From positions 124,001-188,000 of the forward strand of contig RJVL01000006.1 of the NCBI GenBank assembly GCA_003755025.1: a DNA stretch of 64,000 bases. Reading direction: 5' to 3'. The position numbers and the translations under genes were made by a program. The notes under the pieces are model-generated. The model saw only the letters and a list, made by a program, of their open reading frames with translations, had not been told where the DNA came from and ran no database searches. The stretch is from Diaphorobacter nitroreducens. Lineage in GTDB: Bacteria > Pseudomonadota > Gammaproteobacteria > Burkholderiales > Burkholderiaceae_C. Positions 30,434 through 39,285 of this stretch are shown in pieces; positions within the stretch are counted from its first letter, which is position 1; each line of letters opens with the position of its first letter.

Positions 30434-31405
30434 TTATGAATTAGCGGACTGCATCAACTCCAGCAGCAGGCTGACCCGTGCCTTCACAGGGCTCAGCCCA
30501 TCCGCATCGCGCCAGGGCGTACCCGTCAGGTCCATCATCCGCCCCTGCGGGCAGCGCGAAGCCACGCGCACCTGCACCCCGGCCGCCACGGCACGCGCGA
30601 GCGCGGCCTCCAGCGCATGGTGCAGCGTGCCATTGCCGGTGGCGGCCACCACGATGCCGCGCACGCCCTTCTCCACCAGCCAGTCCACCAACGCGCCATC
30701 CGCGCTGGCGTGGCTGAGGACGATTTCCACGCGTGGCCAGGCTGCATCTGGCAGGATCGGCACCAGCGCGCCATGCGCGGGCTGTTCCACCTGCGGCGCA
30801 AGGCCGCGGGCCCAGCGCACGCGCCCCGCTTCCATCCATCCCAGAGGCCCAGCATCGCCGGAGTCGAACGCGTCCAGCCGCAGCGGGTGCACCTTGCTCA
30901 CCTCGCGTGCCCCGTGCACCACGCCAGCGGCCGCCATCAGAACCCCCCGCGCTGAGGGATCGGCCGCCAGCGTGACGGCATCCAGCAGGTTCTGCGGCCC
31001 GTCCGGCGCGAGCGCCGTGGCCGGACGCATGGCACAGGTCAGTACCACCGGCTTGGCGGTGGTATCGAGCAGGTTGTGCAGCAGCCAGGCGGTTTCCTCC
31101 AGCGTATCCGTGCCGTGGGTGATGACGACGCCGGCCACGGCCGGGTCGGCCAGGTGTGCGGCGCAACGACCGGCCAGGCGCGCCCACACGTCAAAGCCCA
31201 TGTCCTTGCTGTCCAGTTGCACCACCTGTTCAGCCACCAGCGCGCCGCCCGCGGCCTGCACCAGCCCGGGCACCGCGGCCAGCAATTGCTCCACGCCGAT
31301 CTGCCCGGCCGTGTAGCCCACGTTCGCACCTTGCACCGCGGAAGAGCCCGCAATCGTGCCGCCGGTGCCCATAACGACGATTTTTCTTGCAGCTGCCACT
31401 TGCAT
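30434..31405 (-). CDS. L-asparaginase
   Basis: Hydrolyses asparagine to aspartate and ammonia; 323 residues of the bacterial asparaginase family. The nucleophile Thr is in VMGTGGTIAGSSAVQG near residue 14, and VVITHGTDTLEETAWLL holds the second Thr and the Asp. No signal peptide is evident (MQVAAARKIVVMG), suggesting a cytoplasmic enzyme. It is divergent from lexA; two LexA boxes lie in the 82 bp between the starts, so it may be under SOS control. Confidence 0.9.
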   Translation of the reverse strand: MQVAAARKIVVMGTGGTIAGSSAVQGANVGYTAGQIGVEQLLAAVPGLVQAAGGALVAEQVVQLDSKDMGFDVWARLAGRCAAHLADPAVAGVVITHGTDTLEETAWLLHNLLDTTAKPVVLTCAMRPATALAPDGPQNLLDAVTLAADPSARGVLMAAAGVVHGAREVSKVHPLRLDAFDSGDAGPLGWMEAGRVRWARGLAPQVEQPAHGALVPILPDAAWPRVEIVLSHASADGALVDWLVEKGVRGIVVAATGNGTLHHALEAALARAVAAGVQVRVASRCPQGRMMDLTGTPWRDADGLSPVKARVSLLLELMQSANS

Positions 31406-31416
31406 CCCTCCAAAAA

Positions 31417-31432
31417 CTGTTCAAAAATACAG
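31417..31432 (+). promoter_or_regulatory. LexA (SOS) box 1
   Basis: CTGTTCAAAAATACAG keeps both CTGT/ACAG ends of the LexA consensus with the AT-rich 8-bp middle. It lies 12 bp from the asparaginase start and 56 bp before the lexA start. Confidence 0.88.
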
Positions 31433-31435
31433 ATA

Positions 31436-31451
31436 CTGGATTAAAAAACAG
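31436..31451 (+). promoter_or_regulatory. LexA (SOS) box 2
   Basis: CTGGATTAAAAAACAG matches the LexA box except for one base in the left half. It begins 3 bp after box 1. Paired boxes are usual at lexA promoters and allow autorepression. Confidence 0.82.
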
Positions 31452-31487
31452 TAACCCACTCAACCACCGACCGCATTGGATCGCACC

Positions 31488-32162
31488 ATGCTCGACAGTC
31501 CCAAGCTCACCGCCCGCCAGCAGCAGATCCTGGACCTGATCCAGACCGCCATCGCGCGCACCGGCGCCCCGCCCACCCGCGCCGAGATCGCGGCAGAGCT
31601 GGGTTTCAAGTCCGCCAACGCGGCCGAGGAGCACCTGCAGGCGCTGGCCCGCAAGGGCGTGATCGAACTGGTCAGCGGCACCTCGCGCGGCATCCGCCTG
31701 CGCGGCGAAACCGTGCGCAACATCAATGCGGCGCGCGGCGCCCAGTTCAACCTGCCGATACCCGGCCTGTCGCAGCTCACGCTGCCGCTGGTGGGCCGCG
31801 TGGCGGCCGGCTCGCCCATTCTCGCCCAGGAGCATGTGGACCAGACCTATACGGTGGAAGGCAGCCTGTTTGCGCACAAGCCCGACTACCTGCTCAAGGT
31901 GCGCGGCATGTCCATGCGCGACGCGGGCATCATGGACGGCGACCTGCTCGCCGTACAGGCAACGCGCGAGGCACGCAACGGGCAAATCATCGTGGCGCGC
32001 CTGGGCGATGACGTCACAGTCAAGCGCCTGCGCCGCACAGGCAGCGCCATCGAACTGCTGCCCGAGAACCCCGACTACCCGGTGATCCGCGTCGAGCCGG
32101 GCGAACCTTTCGAGATCGAAGGGCTGGCCGTGGGCCTGATACGCAACACCATGCTCATGTAG
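31488..32162 (+). CDS. lexA: LexA repressor
   Basis: SOS repressor and self-cleaving protease, 224 residues. The winged-helix DNA-binding part is [20 protein letters not shown] to [20 protein letters not shown]. The cleavage site is the Ala-Gly at 107-108 (GRVAAGSPI); Ser142 in [16 protein letters not shown] and Lys179 in [10 protein letters not shown] form the catalytic dyad. The start ATG at 31488 fits the family; an in-frame ATG lies four codons earlier. Two SOS boxes sit directly upstream. Confidence 0.96.
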   Translation: MLDSPKLTARQQQILDLIQTAIARTGAPPTRAEIAAELGFKSANAAEEHLQALARKGVIELVSGTSRGIRLRGETVRNINAARGAQFNLPIPGLSQLTLPLVGRVAAGSPILAQEHVDQTYTVEGSLFAHKPDYLLKVRGMSMRDAGIMDGDLLAVQATREARNGQIIVARLGDDVTVKRLRRTGSAIELLPENPDYPVIRVEPGEPFEIEGLAVGLIRNTMLM

Positions 32163-32323
32163 TCCGTTGAATGCAGCGCCACCGCAGGTGGCGGGCGTCT
32201 GGCAGGCGGTAGCCCGGGCATGCCCCGTAGCTGCGGCATGCCAACCCTGCGGATGCGCGCTTGACGTCCTTGGCAATCCTGCCTGTGTTCCACCTTCATG
32301 CCCTGGCATGCCGGAGTCTTCAC

Positions 32324-32725
32324 ATGGGATTTGCCCTCTTTGCCTTTGCCACCCTTTCCCGCCCCTTGCGCCGCCTGCGCCGATGGGGACTGGCCGCACG
32401 CCATATGTCGCGCGGCGCGGCACCCTCTGCCTGCACCACGCACGGACGCACCGATGCACTCCAGGGAGCGACGCCCAACGCCGGCCCTCCCGATAGCCCC
32501 GCCGTGGCAGGCATGGCGCAAGAAATTCCGGCCCGCCACCGCGCCTTTGCCATGCCTGCCGCGGATGCGGCCACGCAGCACACAGGTCTGCGGCCTGCGA
32601 TCTCCACCCGTTCGCTCCCCCTGCGCGTGATCCTGCGCCATGACACCGACGACGCCTGCAAGCTCGTGATTTCCGGCCGCATGGCCGATGTGTGCGCGGA
32701 ACTGGAGCGCCTGGCCCTGCGCTGA
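32324..32725 (+). CDS. Hypothetical protein, 133 aa
   Basis: I do not recognise this protein. GGAG sits 8 nt before the ATG at 32324. The N-terminus MGFALFAFATLSRPLRRLRR looks like a short hydrophobic, then basic, segment. The middle is low-complexity, and the C-terminal 40 residues (SLPLRVILRHDTDDACKLVI, then SGRMADVCAELERLALR) read like a real structured segment. It lies between lexA and an oxidase-like gene, all in the same direction. The upstream 160 bp contains three GGCATGCC palindromes. The call rests mainly on the ribosome site and the C-terminal sequence. Confidence 0.5.
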   Translation: MGFALFAFATLSRPLRRLRRWGLAARHMSRGAAPSACTTHGRTDALQGATPNAGPPDSPAVAGMAQEIPARHRAFAMPAADAATQHTGLRPAISTRSLPLRVILRHDTDDACKLVISGRMADVCAELERLALR

Positions 32726-32846
32726 CCGCGGGGCACTGCCGCGACCGCTTCTGACACTTTTCGAAGGCGTCGCGGCCACAGCGCGTTCATCGCAGGCCCG
32801 TTTCTACAATGCACGGCACTTGCAACTTCCCGCCCCCAAGCACGCC

Positions 32847-33347
32847 ATGACCCACGAGTCCCGCCTGGGCCGCTTGCTGCAGCAACTGCTGTGGGGCCGG
32901 CGCACGGCCGCGCTGGCAACGCTGCAAACCCTGCCCGGCGCGGAATCGGTGCCATTCACAACGCCGGCGGTGTCGTTCGTTCCGTATGCCATCGACTCTA
33001 CGGCCCAGGTGCTGGTATTGCATGTCAGCGCCCTCGCCGCCCATACTCGCAACCTGCGGCAATCGCCCGCGGTTTCTCTCCTGATCACGGCGCCCGAGGA
33101 CGCGGCCCAGCCCGTGCATGCGCTGGAGCGCGTTGCCATCCAAGGACAAGCCGTACTGCTTGCGCCCGAGGCAGCCGCCAGCGCGCGCGCCGCCTACCTG
33201 CGGCGCTTCCCTGAGGCAGCGCCCATGACGGCGCTGGGCGACTTCCAGTTCGTGCAGATCATCCCTTCGGTGGGCCGCCACGTGGCAGGGTTTGGCGCGG
33301 CGCGGGATTTATCTGCCGAGGAGCTGAAGGCGCTGCTCACGTCTTGA
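32847..33347 (+). CDS. Pyridoxamine 5'-phosphate oxidase-like (HugZ-type split-barrel) protein
   Basis: A 166-residue FMN-binding split-barrel protein. RRTAALATLQTLPGAESVPF and TPAVSFVPYAIDSTAQVLVL match the first strands, with HVSALAAHTRNLRQSPAVSL after them. GDFQFVQIIPSVGRHVAGFG near the end is typical of the HugZ-like haem-utilisation subgroup rather than true PdxH. The ATG at 32847 fits the family N-terminus. Substrate unknown. Confidence 0.8.
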   Translation: MTHESRLGRLLQQLLWGRRTAALATLQTLPGAESVPFTTPAVSFVPYAIDSTAQVLVLHVSALAAHTRNLRQSPAVSLLITAPEDAAQPVHALERVAIQGQAVLLAPEAAASARAAYLRRFPEAAPMTALGDFQFVQIIPSVGRHVAGFGAARDLSAEELKALLTS

Positions 33348-33579
33348 CGCTGGGGCGATCGGCGCCGCCAGCAGTTGGATGGCAAGGGCCGTTCCGCCCG
33401 GACGAGCGCTGGCGGCCGCTAGCCCGGTGCCCGGGAAGGCCACACCGGTCGCGGCCAGGGCCGGCTGGGTGACGGGTTGGCGGACGCTCGCCGTGCGCGC
33501 CAAAGCATGAACGGCCCCGCCCACGGCAGCCGGTGGCGGCACACCTGTCCTGCAGGCTTGCCCCGCGCGAGAGCCGCTC

Positions 33580-36500
33580 TCAAGACACCAGTTGCGACCA
33601 GACCTTGTCCAGCCGCTTGCCGCTGACCGGATACGGCGTGCGCAACTCCTGCGCGAAGAAGCTCACGCGCAGTTCCTCCAGCATCCAGCGGTACTCCTGC
33701 ATACGGGCATCCACCTGGCCCTTGCGCTCGGCCACCAGGCGCCAATAGCGCTGCTCCAGCGGCTGCAGTTCCTTGAGCTTGGCGGCATCGCGTGCCGGGT
33801 CGGCGCGGTACTTGTCCAGGCGCGTGGCGATGGCCTTGAGGTAGCGCGCGTAGTGCTGCAGCTGCGCCCAGGGCGCGGCGGCGATGAACTGCTTGGGCAT
33901 CAGGCGCTGCAGCTGCTGTGACGCGTCGGCCGTGGCCTCGGGAGCATTCTTGGTGTCTTTGATCTTGCGCTGCGTGGCGGCGTATTCGATGAGGATGGCC
34001 GCCGCCATGCGCGCCACCTCGTTGGCGATCAGCGTGAGGCGCCCGCGCCCATCCTGCACGCGCTGCTTGAACTGAGCCTCGTTGCTGGGCAGCGGCTCTT
34101 GCAGGAAGGCGCGGTCGATGGCCACGTCGATGATCTGCGCGCGCAGCTCCTCCTGCGTGCCCAGCGGCATGAAGGCCACGGCCATTTTCTGCAGATCGGG
34201 GATGTTCTTTTCCAGGTACTTGAGCGCGTCCTTGATCTGCAGCGCAAACAGCCGTCGCAGGCCCACGCGGTGGCGCGCGGCGGCGACTTCGGGTTCGTCG
34301 AACACCTCGATGCCCACCGCATCGCCGTGGTCGATGAGCGCGGGGAAACCGATCAGCGTCTGGCTGCCCTTGGCGATTTCCATCAGCTCGGGCAGTTCGC
34401 CAAAGCTCCAATCCTCGTAGCGGGCATCGGCCTTGCGGGCCGCGGGCGCGCCGACGAGTGGTTCTTTTTTGATAGCTGCTGGCGCTCGATTTTCCTTGGC
34501 TTCAGATGGTTTTCCACCGGAGTCTGGCTTCTGGTGAGCGCCACCAGCTATCTTTAATGAAGCAAGCGCCTGGAACGCCCCACGTGCCTTGCTCCCCCAC
34601 TCCGCCTTGAGCGCGCCCAGGTTGCGTCCCTGGCCGAGCTGGCGGCCGTGCTCATCCGTTACGCGGAAGTTCATGAACAGGTGCGGGCTGAGCATGTCCA
34701 GCTTGAAGTCCGCGCGCTTCACGTCGAGCGAGGTCTCGTCGCGCACTTGCTTGAGCAGCGTGTCGATCAAGCTGCCCTGGGCCCAACGCTCTTCCTCGGT
34801 GAACAGCGACGCCAGCCGCGCAGCACTTTCCGGCAGCGGCACGAAGCGGCTGCGCGGGCGCTGCGGCAGGCTCTTGAGCAGCGCCTGGATCTTGTCCTTG
34901 AGCATGCCGGGCACCAGCCATTCCGCACGCTCCTCGCTCACCTGGTTCAGCACGAACAGCGGCACCGTGACGGTGACCCCATCGCGCGCGTCACCGGGGC
35001 TGTGCAGGTAGCTGGCCGTGCAGTCCACGCCGCCCAGCTTCACCGTCTTGGGAAAGTTGTCGGTGGTGATGCCCGCGGCCTCATGGCGCATCAGCTCGTC
35101 GCGCTTGAGAAGCAGCAGGCCGGCGTTCTCCTTGCCGGCACTGCGGAACCACTTGTCGAACGTGGCGCCGCTGTACACGTCTTTGGGAATCTGCTGGTCG
35201 TAGAAGGCGAAGATGAGTTCGTCGTCCACCAGCACGTCCTGGCGGCGGCTCTTGTGCTCCAGCTCCTGCACCTTGCGCACCAGCTTGAGGTTAGCGCCCA
35301 AGAACGGCCAATGCGTCTCCCACTCGCCCTCGACCAGCGCCTGGCGAATGAACAGGTTGCGCGCCTCGTACGGATCCACGCGGCCATAGCTCACGCGGCG
35401 GCCGTTGTAGACCACCAGGCCGTAAAGCGTGGCGCGCTCGAGCGCGACCACGTCGGCCTGTTTCTTGGACCAATGCGGGTCCAGCAGCTGCTTCTTGAGC
35501 AGATGGCCGCCCACCTCTTCCAGCCATTGCGGTTCGATCGCCGCGATACCGCGTCCGTACAGGCGCGAGGTCTCGACCTGCTCGGCTGCGACGATCCAGC
35601 GGCCAGGCTTCTTGGACAGGTGCGCGCCCGGGTGCGGGTGGAACTTGATGCCGTGCGCGCCCAGGTAGGCCTCGCTCTCCTCGGCCTTGTAACCAATGTT
35701 GCCCAGCAGGCCCGACAGCATGGACAGGTGCACGGCCTCGTAGCCCGCGGGCTCGGTGTTCACCTGCCACTGGTGCTCCCGCACCACGGTGAGCAGCTGC
35801 GAATGGATGTCGCGCCACTCGCGCACGCGGCGGATGTTGATGTAGTTCTGGCGCAGCAACTGCTCCCACTGCCGGTTGCTGAGCTTGTGGGTGGCCTCCT
35901 CCGCATCGGCGGGGTGGAACTGTGCGAGGCGCTCCTCGCCTGCGGCCTCCGCTTGCGCGCCGCTGCTGCGCTGTGCGACGGGCAGGAAGGCCGTGTTGCG
36001 CGCTTGGGCCGCGGGGGCGGTCTGGGCCGCCATCTCCTTGCGCGTCTTGGCGACGATCTTGCCGCCGCGCGCATCCTGCAGCCACTTCCACAGGCGCAGG
36101 TAGCCGGTGAACTCGCTTTTCTCGTCATCGAACTTGGCATGCTGCTGGTCGGCCTGCTGCTGCGCCTCCAGCGGCCGGTCGCGCACGTCCTGCACGCTGA
36201 GGGCCGAGGCAATGACCAGCACCTCGGCCACGGCGCCGCGGGTGCGGGCCTCCAGGATCATGCGGCCCACGCGCGGGTCCAAGGGCAGGCGCGACAGTTC
36301 GCGGCCCATGGGCAGCAAATTGCCGCGCTCGTCCACGGCGCCCAACTCCTGCAGCAGTTGATAGCCGTCGGCGATCGCACGGCCCGAGGGCGCCTCGAGA
36401 AACGGGAAGTTCACCACGTCGCCCAGGCCCAGCGACTTCATGCGCAGGATGACGCCCGCCAGGGACGAGCGCAGGATTTCGGGGTCGGTGAAGCGGTCGC

Positions 36501-37605
36501 GCTGGTGGAAGTCCGTCTCGTCGTACAGGCGGATGCAGATGCCGTTGGCCACGCGGCCGCAGCGCCCGGCGCGCTGGTTGGCCGCCGCCTGGCTGATGGG
36601 CTCCACCAGCAACTGCTCCACCTTGCTACGGAAGGAATAGCGCTTCACGCGCGCCGTACCTGCGTCAATGACGTAACGGATGCCCGGCACGGTGAGCGAG
36701 GTCTCGGCCACGTTGGTGGCCAGCACGATGCGCCGTCCGGTGTGGCCGTCGAAGATGCGGTCCTGCTCGGCCTGCGACAGGCGCGAGAACAGGGGGAGTA
36801 CCTCGGCGTTCCTCAGCACTGGCGAGTGCTGCAGGTGCTTGCGCAGGTGGTCCGCCGCCTCGCGGATCTCGCGCTCGCCGGGCAGGAAGACGAGGATGTC
36901 TCCGCCCTTGCCGCCCGCCCACAGCTCGTCCACGCCGTCGGCAATGGCATCGTTGAGGTCGAAGTCCTTCTTTTCTTCAAAGGGCTTGTAGCGCATCTCC
37001 ACGGGATAGGTGCGCCCGGACACCATGATGACCGGCGCCGGACCGGCCTCGCCCTCGAAGTGCTTGGCGAAGCGCTCCGCGTCGATGGTGGCCGAGGTCA
37101 CGACCACCTTCAAATCGGGCCGCTGCGGCAGGATCTGCTTGAGGTAGCCCAGCAGGAAGTCGATATTCAGGCTGCGCTCGTGCGCCTCGTCGATGATGAG
37201 CGTGTCGTAGGCCTTGAGCAGCGGATCGGTCTGCGTCTCTGCGAGCAGGATGCCGTCGGTCATCAGCTTGACCGAGGCGCCCTTTTGCAGCGTGTCCTGA
37301 AAGCGCACCTTGTAACCCACCACCTCGCCCAAGGGGGTGTTCAGCTCCTCGGCAATGCGCTTGGCCACGCTGCTGGCGGCAATGCGCCGCGGCTGGGTGT
37401 GGCCGATCAGGCGTCCCCGCGCGCCCTCGGGCGCGTTGCACTTGCCGCGTCCCAGGGCCAGCGCTATTTTTGGCAGCTGCGTGGTCTTGCCCGAGCCCGT
37501 CTCGCCGCAGACGATGATGACCTGGTGCTCGGCCATGGCCGCCATGATCTCGTCGCGGCGGCTGGAGACGGGGAGTTGCTCGGGAAAGGTGATCGTGAGG
37601 GGCAT
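33580..37605 (-). CDS. hrpA: ATP-dependent RNA helicase HrpA
   Basis: DEAH-box RNA helicase of 1341 residues (E. coli 1300), implicated in ribosome rescue and mRNA processing. Walker A is in VCGETGSGKTTQLPK at 32-46, DEAH in IIDEAHERSLNIDFLLGYLK, SAT in VVTSATIDAERF, and motif VI in AANQRAGRCGRVANG. HA2/OB and the long C-terminal DUF3418-type region (PHLFMNFRVTDEHGRQLGQG) follow. At about residues 1018-1046 an extra stretch (IAGGAHQKPDSGGKPSEAKE and more) is encoded by a long-form dispersed repeat. The ATG at 37605 starts MPLTITFPEQLPVSSRRDEI. The open frame continues 79 codons upstream without conservation. Confidence 0.95.
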   Translation of the reverse strand: MPLTITFPEQLPVSSRRDEIMAAMAEHQVIIVCGETGSGKTTQLPKIALALGRGKCNAPEGARGRLIGHTQPRRIAASSVAKRIAEELNTPLGEVVGYKVRFQDTLQKGASVKLMTDGILLAETQTDPLLKAYDTLIIDEAHERSLNIDFLLGYLKQILPQRPDLKVVVTSATIDAERFAKHFEGEAGPAPVIMVSGRTYPVEMRYKPFEEKKDFDLNDAIADGVDELWAGGKGGDILVFLPGEREIREAADHLRKHLQHSPVLRNAEVLPLFSRLSQAEQDRIFDGHTGRRIVLATNVAETSLTVPGIRYVIDAGTARVKRYSFRSKVEQLLVEPISQAAANQRAGRCGRVANGICIRLYDETDFHQRDRFTDPEILRSSLAGVILRMKSLGLGDVVNFPFLEAPSGRAIADGYQLLQELGAVDERGNLLPMGRELSRLPLDPRVGRMILEARTRGAVAEVLVIASALSVQDVRDRPLEAQQQADQQHAKFDDEKSEFTGYLRLWKWLQDARGGKIVAKTRKEMAAQTAPAAQARNTAFLPVAQRSSGAQAEAAGEERLAQFHPADAEEATHKLSNRQWEQLLRQNYINIRRVREWRDIHSQLLTVVREHQWQVNTEPAGYEAVHLSMLSGLLGNIGYKAEESEAYLGAHGIKFHPHPGAHLSKKPGRWIVAAEQVETSRLYGRGIAAIEPQWLEEVGGHLLKKQLLDPHWSKKQADVVALERATLYGLVVYNGRRVSYGRVDPYEARNLFIRQALVEGEWETHWPFLGANLKLVRKVQELEHKSRRQDVLVDDELIFAFYDQQIPKDVYSGATFDKWFRSAGKENAGLLLLKRDELMRHEAAGITTDNFPKTVKLGGVDCTASYLHSPGDARDGVTVTVPLFVLNQVSEERAEWLVPGMLKDKIQALLKSLPQRPRSRFVPLPESAARLASLFTEEERWAQGSLIDTLLKQVRDETSLDVKRADFKLDMLSPHLFMNFRVTDEHGRQLGQGRNLGALKAEWGSKARGAFQALASLKIAGGAHQKPDSGGKPSEAKENRAPAAIKKEPLVGAPAARKADARYEDWSFGELPELMEIAKGSQTLIGFPALIDHGDAVGIEVFDEPEVAAARHRVGLRRLFALQIKDALKYLEKNIPDLQKMAVAFMPLGTQEELRAQIIDVAIDRAFLQEPLPSNEAQFKQRVQDGRGRLTLIANEVARMAAAILIEYAATQRKIKDTKNAPEATADASQQLQRLMPKQFIAAAPWAQLQHYARYLKAIATRLDKYRADPARDAAKLKELQPLEQRYWRLVAERKGQVDARMQEYRWMLEELRVSFFAQELRTPYPVSGKRLDKVWSQLVS
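34464..34557 (-). repeat. Dispersed repeat, long form, inside hrpA (copy 9)
   Basis: GATAGCTGCTGGCGCTC at 34471-34487 and GAGCGCCACCAGCTATC at 34536-34552 are inverted ends matching at 16 of 17 bases. They flank a 48-bp centre with TTCAGATGG, resembling the TTTCA...GAAA centre of other long copies. It is wholly within the hrpA frame. Confidence 0.85.
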
Positions 37606-37652
37606 AGGGGCGGGAATTATCCCAGCCCCCAGGCACCCGTGCCGCACCAGGG

Positions 37653-38993
37653 TCAGGCGGGGAACATGGCCTCCATCTCTCGGCGCACCCGATAGGCGTG
37701 GGTGGTGGTGTCCATCTCGACATCGTCCCAGGACAATGCCTGGCCTTTTGCCACCGGGCGCACCACGCGCGCGCTGTGCGCCAGGCCCAGCGGCAGGCCC
37801 TTGATCTGCCGCGAGGTCGCAGCCGGCAGCAGCTTGCCCCAAACGGTGTAGCCGCCCTCGCCATCCAGCAGGTCGCCCGGGCGCAGGTCACGCTTGGCCG
37901 TGGCCACCACATCGGCGTTCCAGCCCTGGGGCACGCCGGTGGGCTCGCCGCGCAGCGCCACGCTGGCCACCGACATGCCCACCTCCAGCCCGATGAGGTG
38001 CCAGCGCTTGTACAGCGTGAAGTAGCGGCCCGTGGGGTCGGTGTGGGCGTTGTATTCCTCGAAACAGTGGCGGATGTAGTCAGTCTCGCCTTCCACCGTG
38101 ACCCACACGCCCATGCGGATGTCGTAGGGGATCCGGCGGCCGTCCTTCTCCAGCGACGAGATCACTTCCACCATGCCTTTTTTCTCTAGCACTCCGCCCT
38201 CGCCCACCGGGCGCGTGACGTAGGGAATGTCCTCCACACTGGCGGGCGGGTATTGCAGGCCATTGCTCGGCACGGCCAGGCCCGTGGCGTTGGAGACGGC
38301 CGTGCTCTCGATGCTGGGCTTGGACCCGTCCAGGAAGCTGTTGAACATCTTGGGGTTCAGGCCGCCACGCTGCGCCTGCTCGGGCGTCAGGCCGTAGTAG
38401 CCCCACACCGTCTCGGGCGTGGATTCGCAGAAATGCGGCAGCCACTTGTGCCCGCGCCCGGCCGCCACCACCGGAAAGCCGCAGGTGCGGGCCCAGTCCA
38501 CCAGCTCGCAGATCATGGCGGGCTGATCGCCATAGGCCAGCGAATAGACCACGCCCGCGGCCAGGGCCTTGCGCGCCAGCAGCGGGCCGCAGAAAGCGTC
38601 GGCCTCCACGGTCACGTTCACCACATGCTTGCCGTGGGCGAAGGCGTCGAGAATGTGGTCCACCGCAGCCAGCGGGTTGCCCGTGCATTCGACGATCAGC
38701 TCGATCTGCGGGTGGCGCACCAGGGCCTGCCAGTCCTCGGTGATCCAGGTCGTGCCCTGCTCCAGCGCCTGCTGGGCAGACGCGGCCTCCGACTGCTCGG
38801 GCGCCCATCCCACGCGCGCCAGGCTGGCGCGGGCGTTGGCCGGCGACAGATCGGCAATGCCCACCAGGTGCACGCCCGGCATGCGCGGCACCTGCGCCAG
38901 GTACATGGCGCCGAACTTGCCCGCGCCGATCAGCCCAATGCGGATGGGACGCCCTTGCCGGGCACGCTGCAGCAGTTTCTGGTGAAGGTTCAT
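37653..38993 (-). CDS. Homoserine dehydrogenase-like oxidoreductase with C-terminal SAF domain
   Basis: A 446-residue protein with an N-terminal NAD(P) Rossmann fold (RIGLIGAGKFGAMYLAQVPR at 18-37; VECTGNPLAAVDHILDAFAH). A catalytic-type middle follows (GDQPAMICELVDWARTCGFP). The C-terminal SAF-type segment (NADVVATAKRDLRPGDLLDG, then ARVVRPVAKGQALSWDDVEM) is the fold found in sugar-acid dehydratases and antifreeze-like proteins. I know of such proteins as homoserine-dehydrogenase-like oxidoreductases of unknown substrate, some tied to sugar-acid catabolism. No catabolic neighbours are present here. The start at 38993 gives MNLHQKLLQRARQG. Confidence 0.78.
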   Translation of the reverse strand: MNLHQKLLQRARQGRPIRIGLIGAGKFGAMYLAQVPRMPGVHLVGIADLSPANARASLARVGWAPEQSEAASAQQALEQGTTWITEDWQALVRHPQIELIVECTGNPLAAVDHILDAFAHGKHVVNVTVEADAFCGPLLARKALAAGVVYSLAYGDQPAMICELVDWARTCGFPVVAAGRGHKWLPHFCESTPETVWGYYGLTPEQAQRGGLNPKMFNSFLDGSKPSIESTAVSNATGLAVPSNGLQYPPASVEDIPYVTRPVGEGGVLEKKGMVEVISSLEKDGRRIPYDIRMGVWVTVEGETDYIRHCFEEYNAHTDPTGRYFTLYKRWHLIGLEVGMSVASVALRGEPTGVPQGWNADVVATAKRDLRPGDLLDGEGGYTVWGKLLPAATSRQIKGLPLGLAHSARVVRPVAKGQALSWDDVEMDTTTHAYRVRREMEAMFPA

Positions 38994-39285
38994 GGGTATG
39001 GCAAACGATGGAAGTGCGCCGCTGCGGCGCGAAACCCCGGCGCCTGCTGGCGCGCGGGCCGGTGGGAATCCCACGGCCACCGTAGCGCAGGGTACGCCCC
39101 ACGTCTCTTGGGATACGCCCTAGGCCGGGACACCGCCCCAGTACCCCACCGCCTGCAAGGCATTGAAAAGGACCGTTATCCTGCGCACGCTCTCGGCCGG
39201 CGGGGCGCAACCCCTGTCGCCGCGACCACCCCCACGCCGGCCCCATACGCCGGTGCTGCTTTCTTCTTTGCATCTCCGGCTTTCC

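Noticed and set aside
32177..32193. lexA terminator CGCCACC/GGTGGCG
   Set aside because: A good 7-bp stem, but no T-run follows and the next gene is in the same direction.
33309..33542. 77-codon reverse frame between the PNPOx-like gene and hrpA
   Set aside because: Overlaps the end of the previous gene, Ala/Arg/Pro-rich, no ribosome site that I can see.
34648..37695. 1015-codon open frame antisense to hrpA
   Set aside because: Shadow of the helicase gene; low-complexity composition and no motif.
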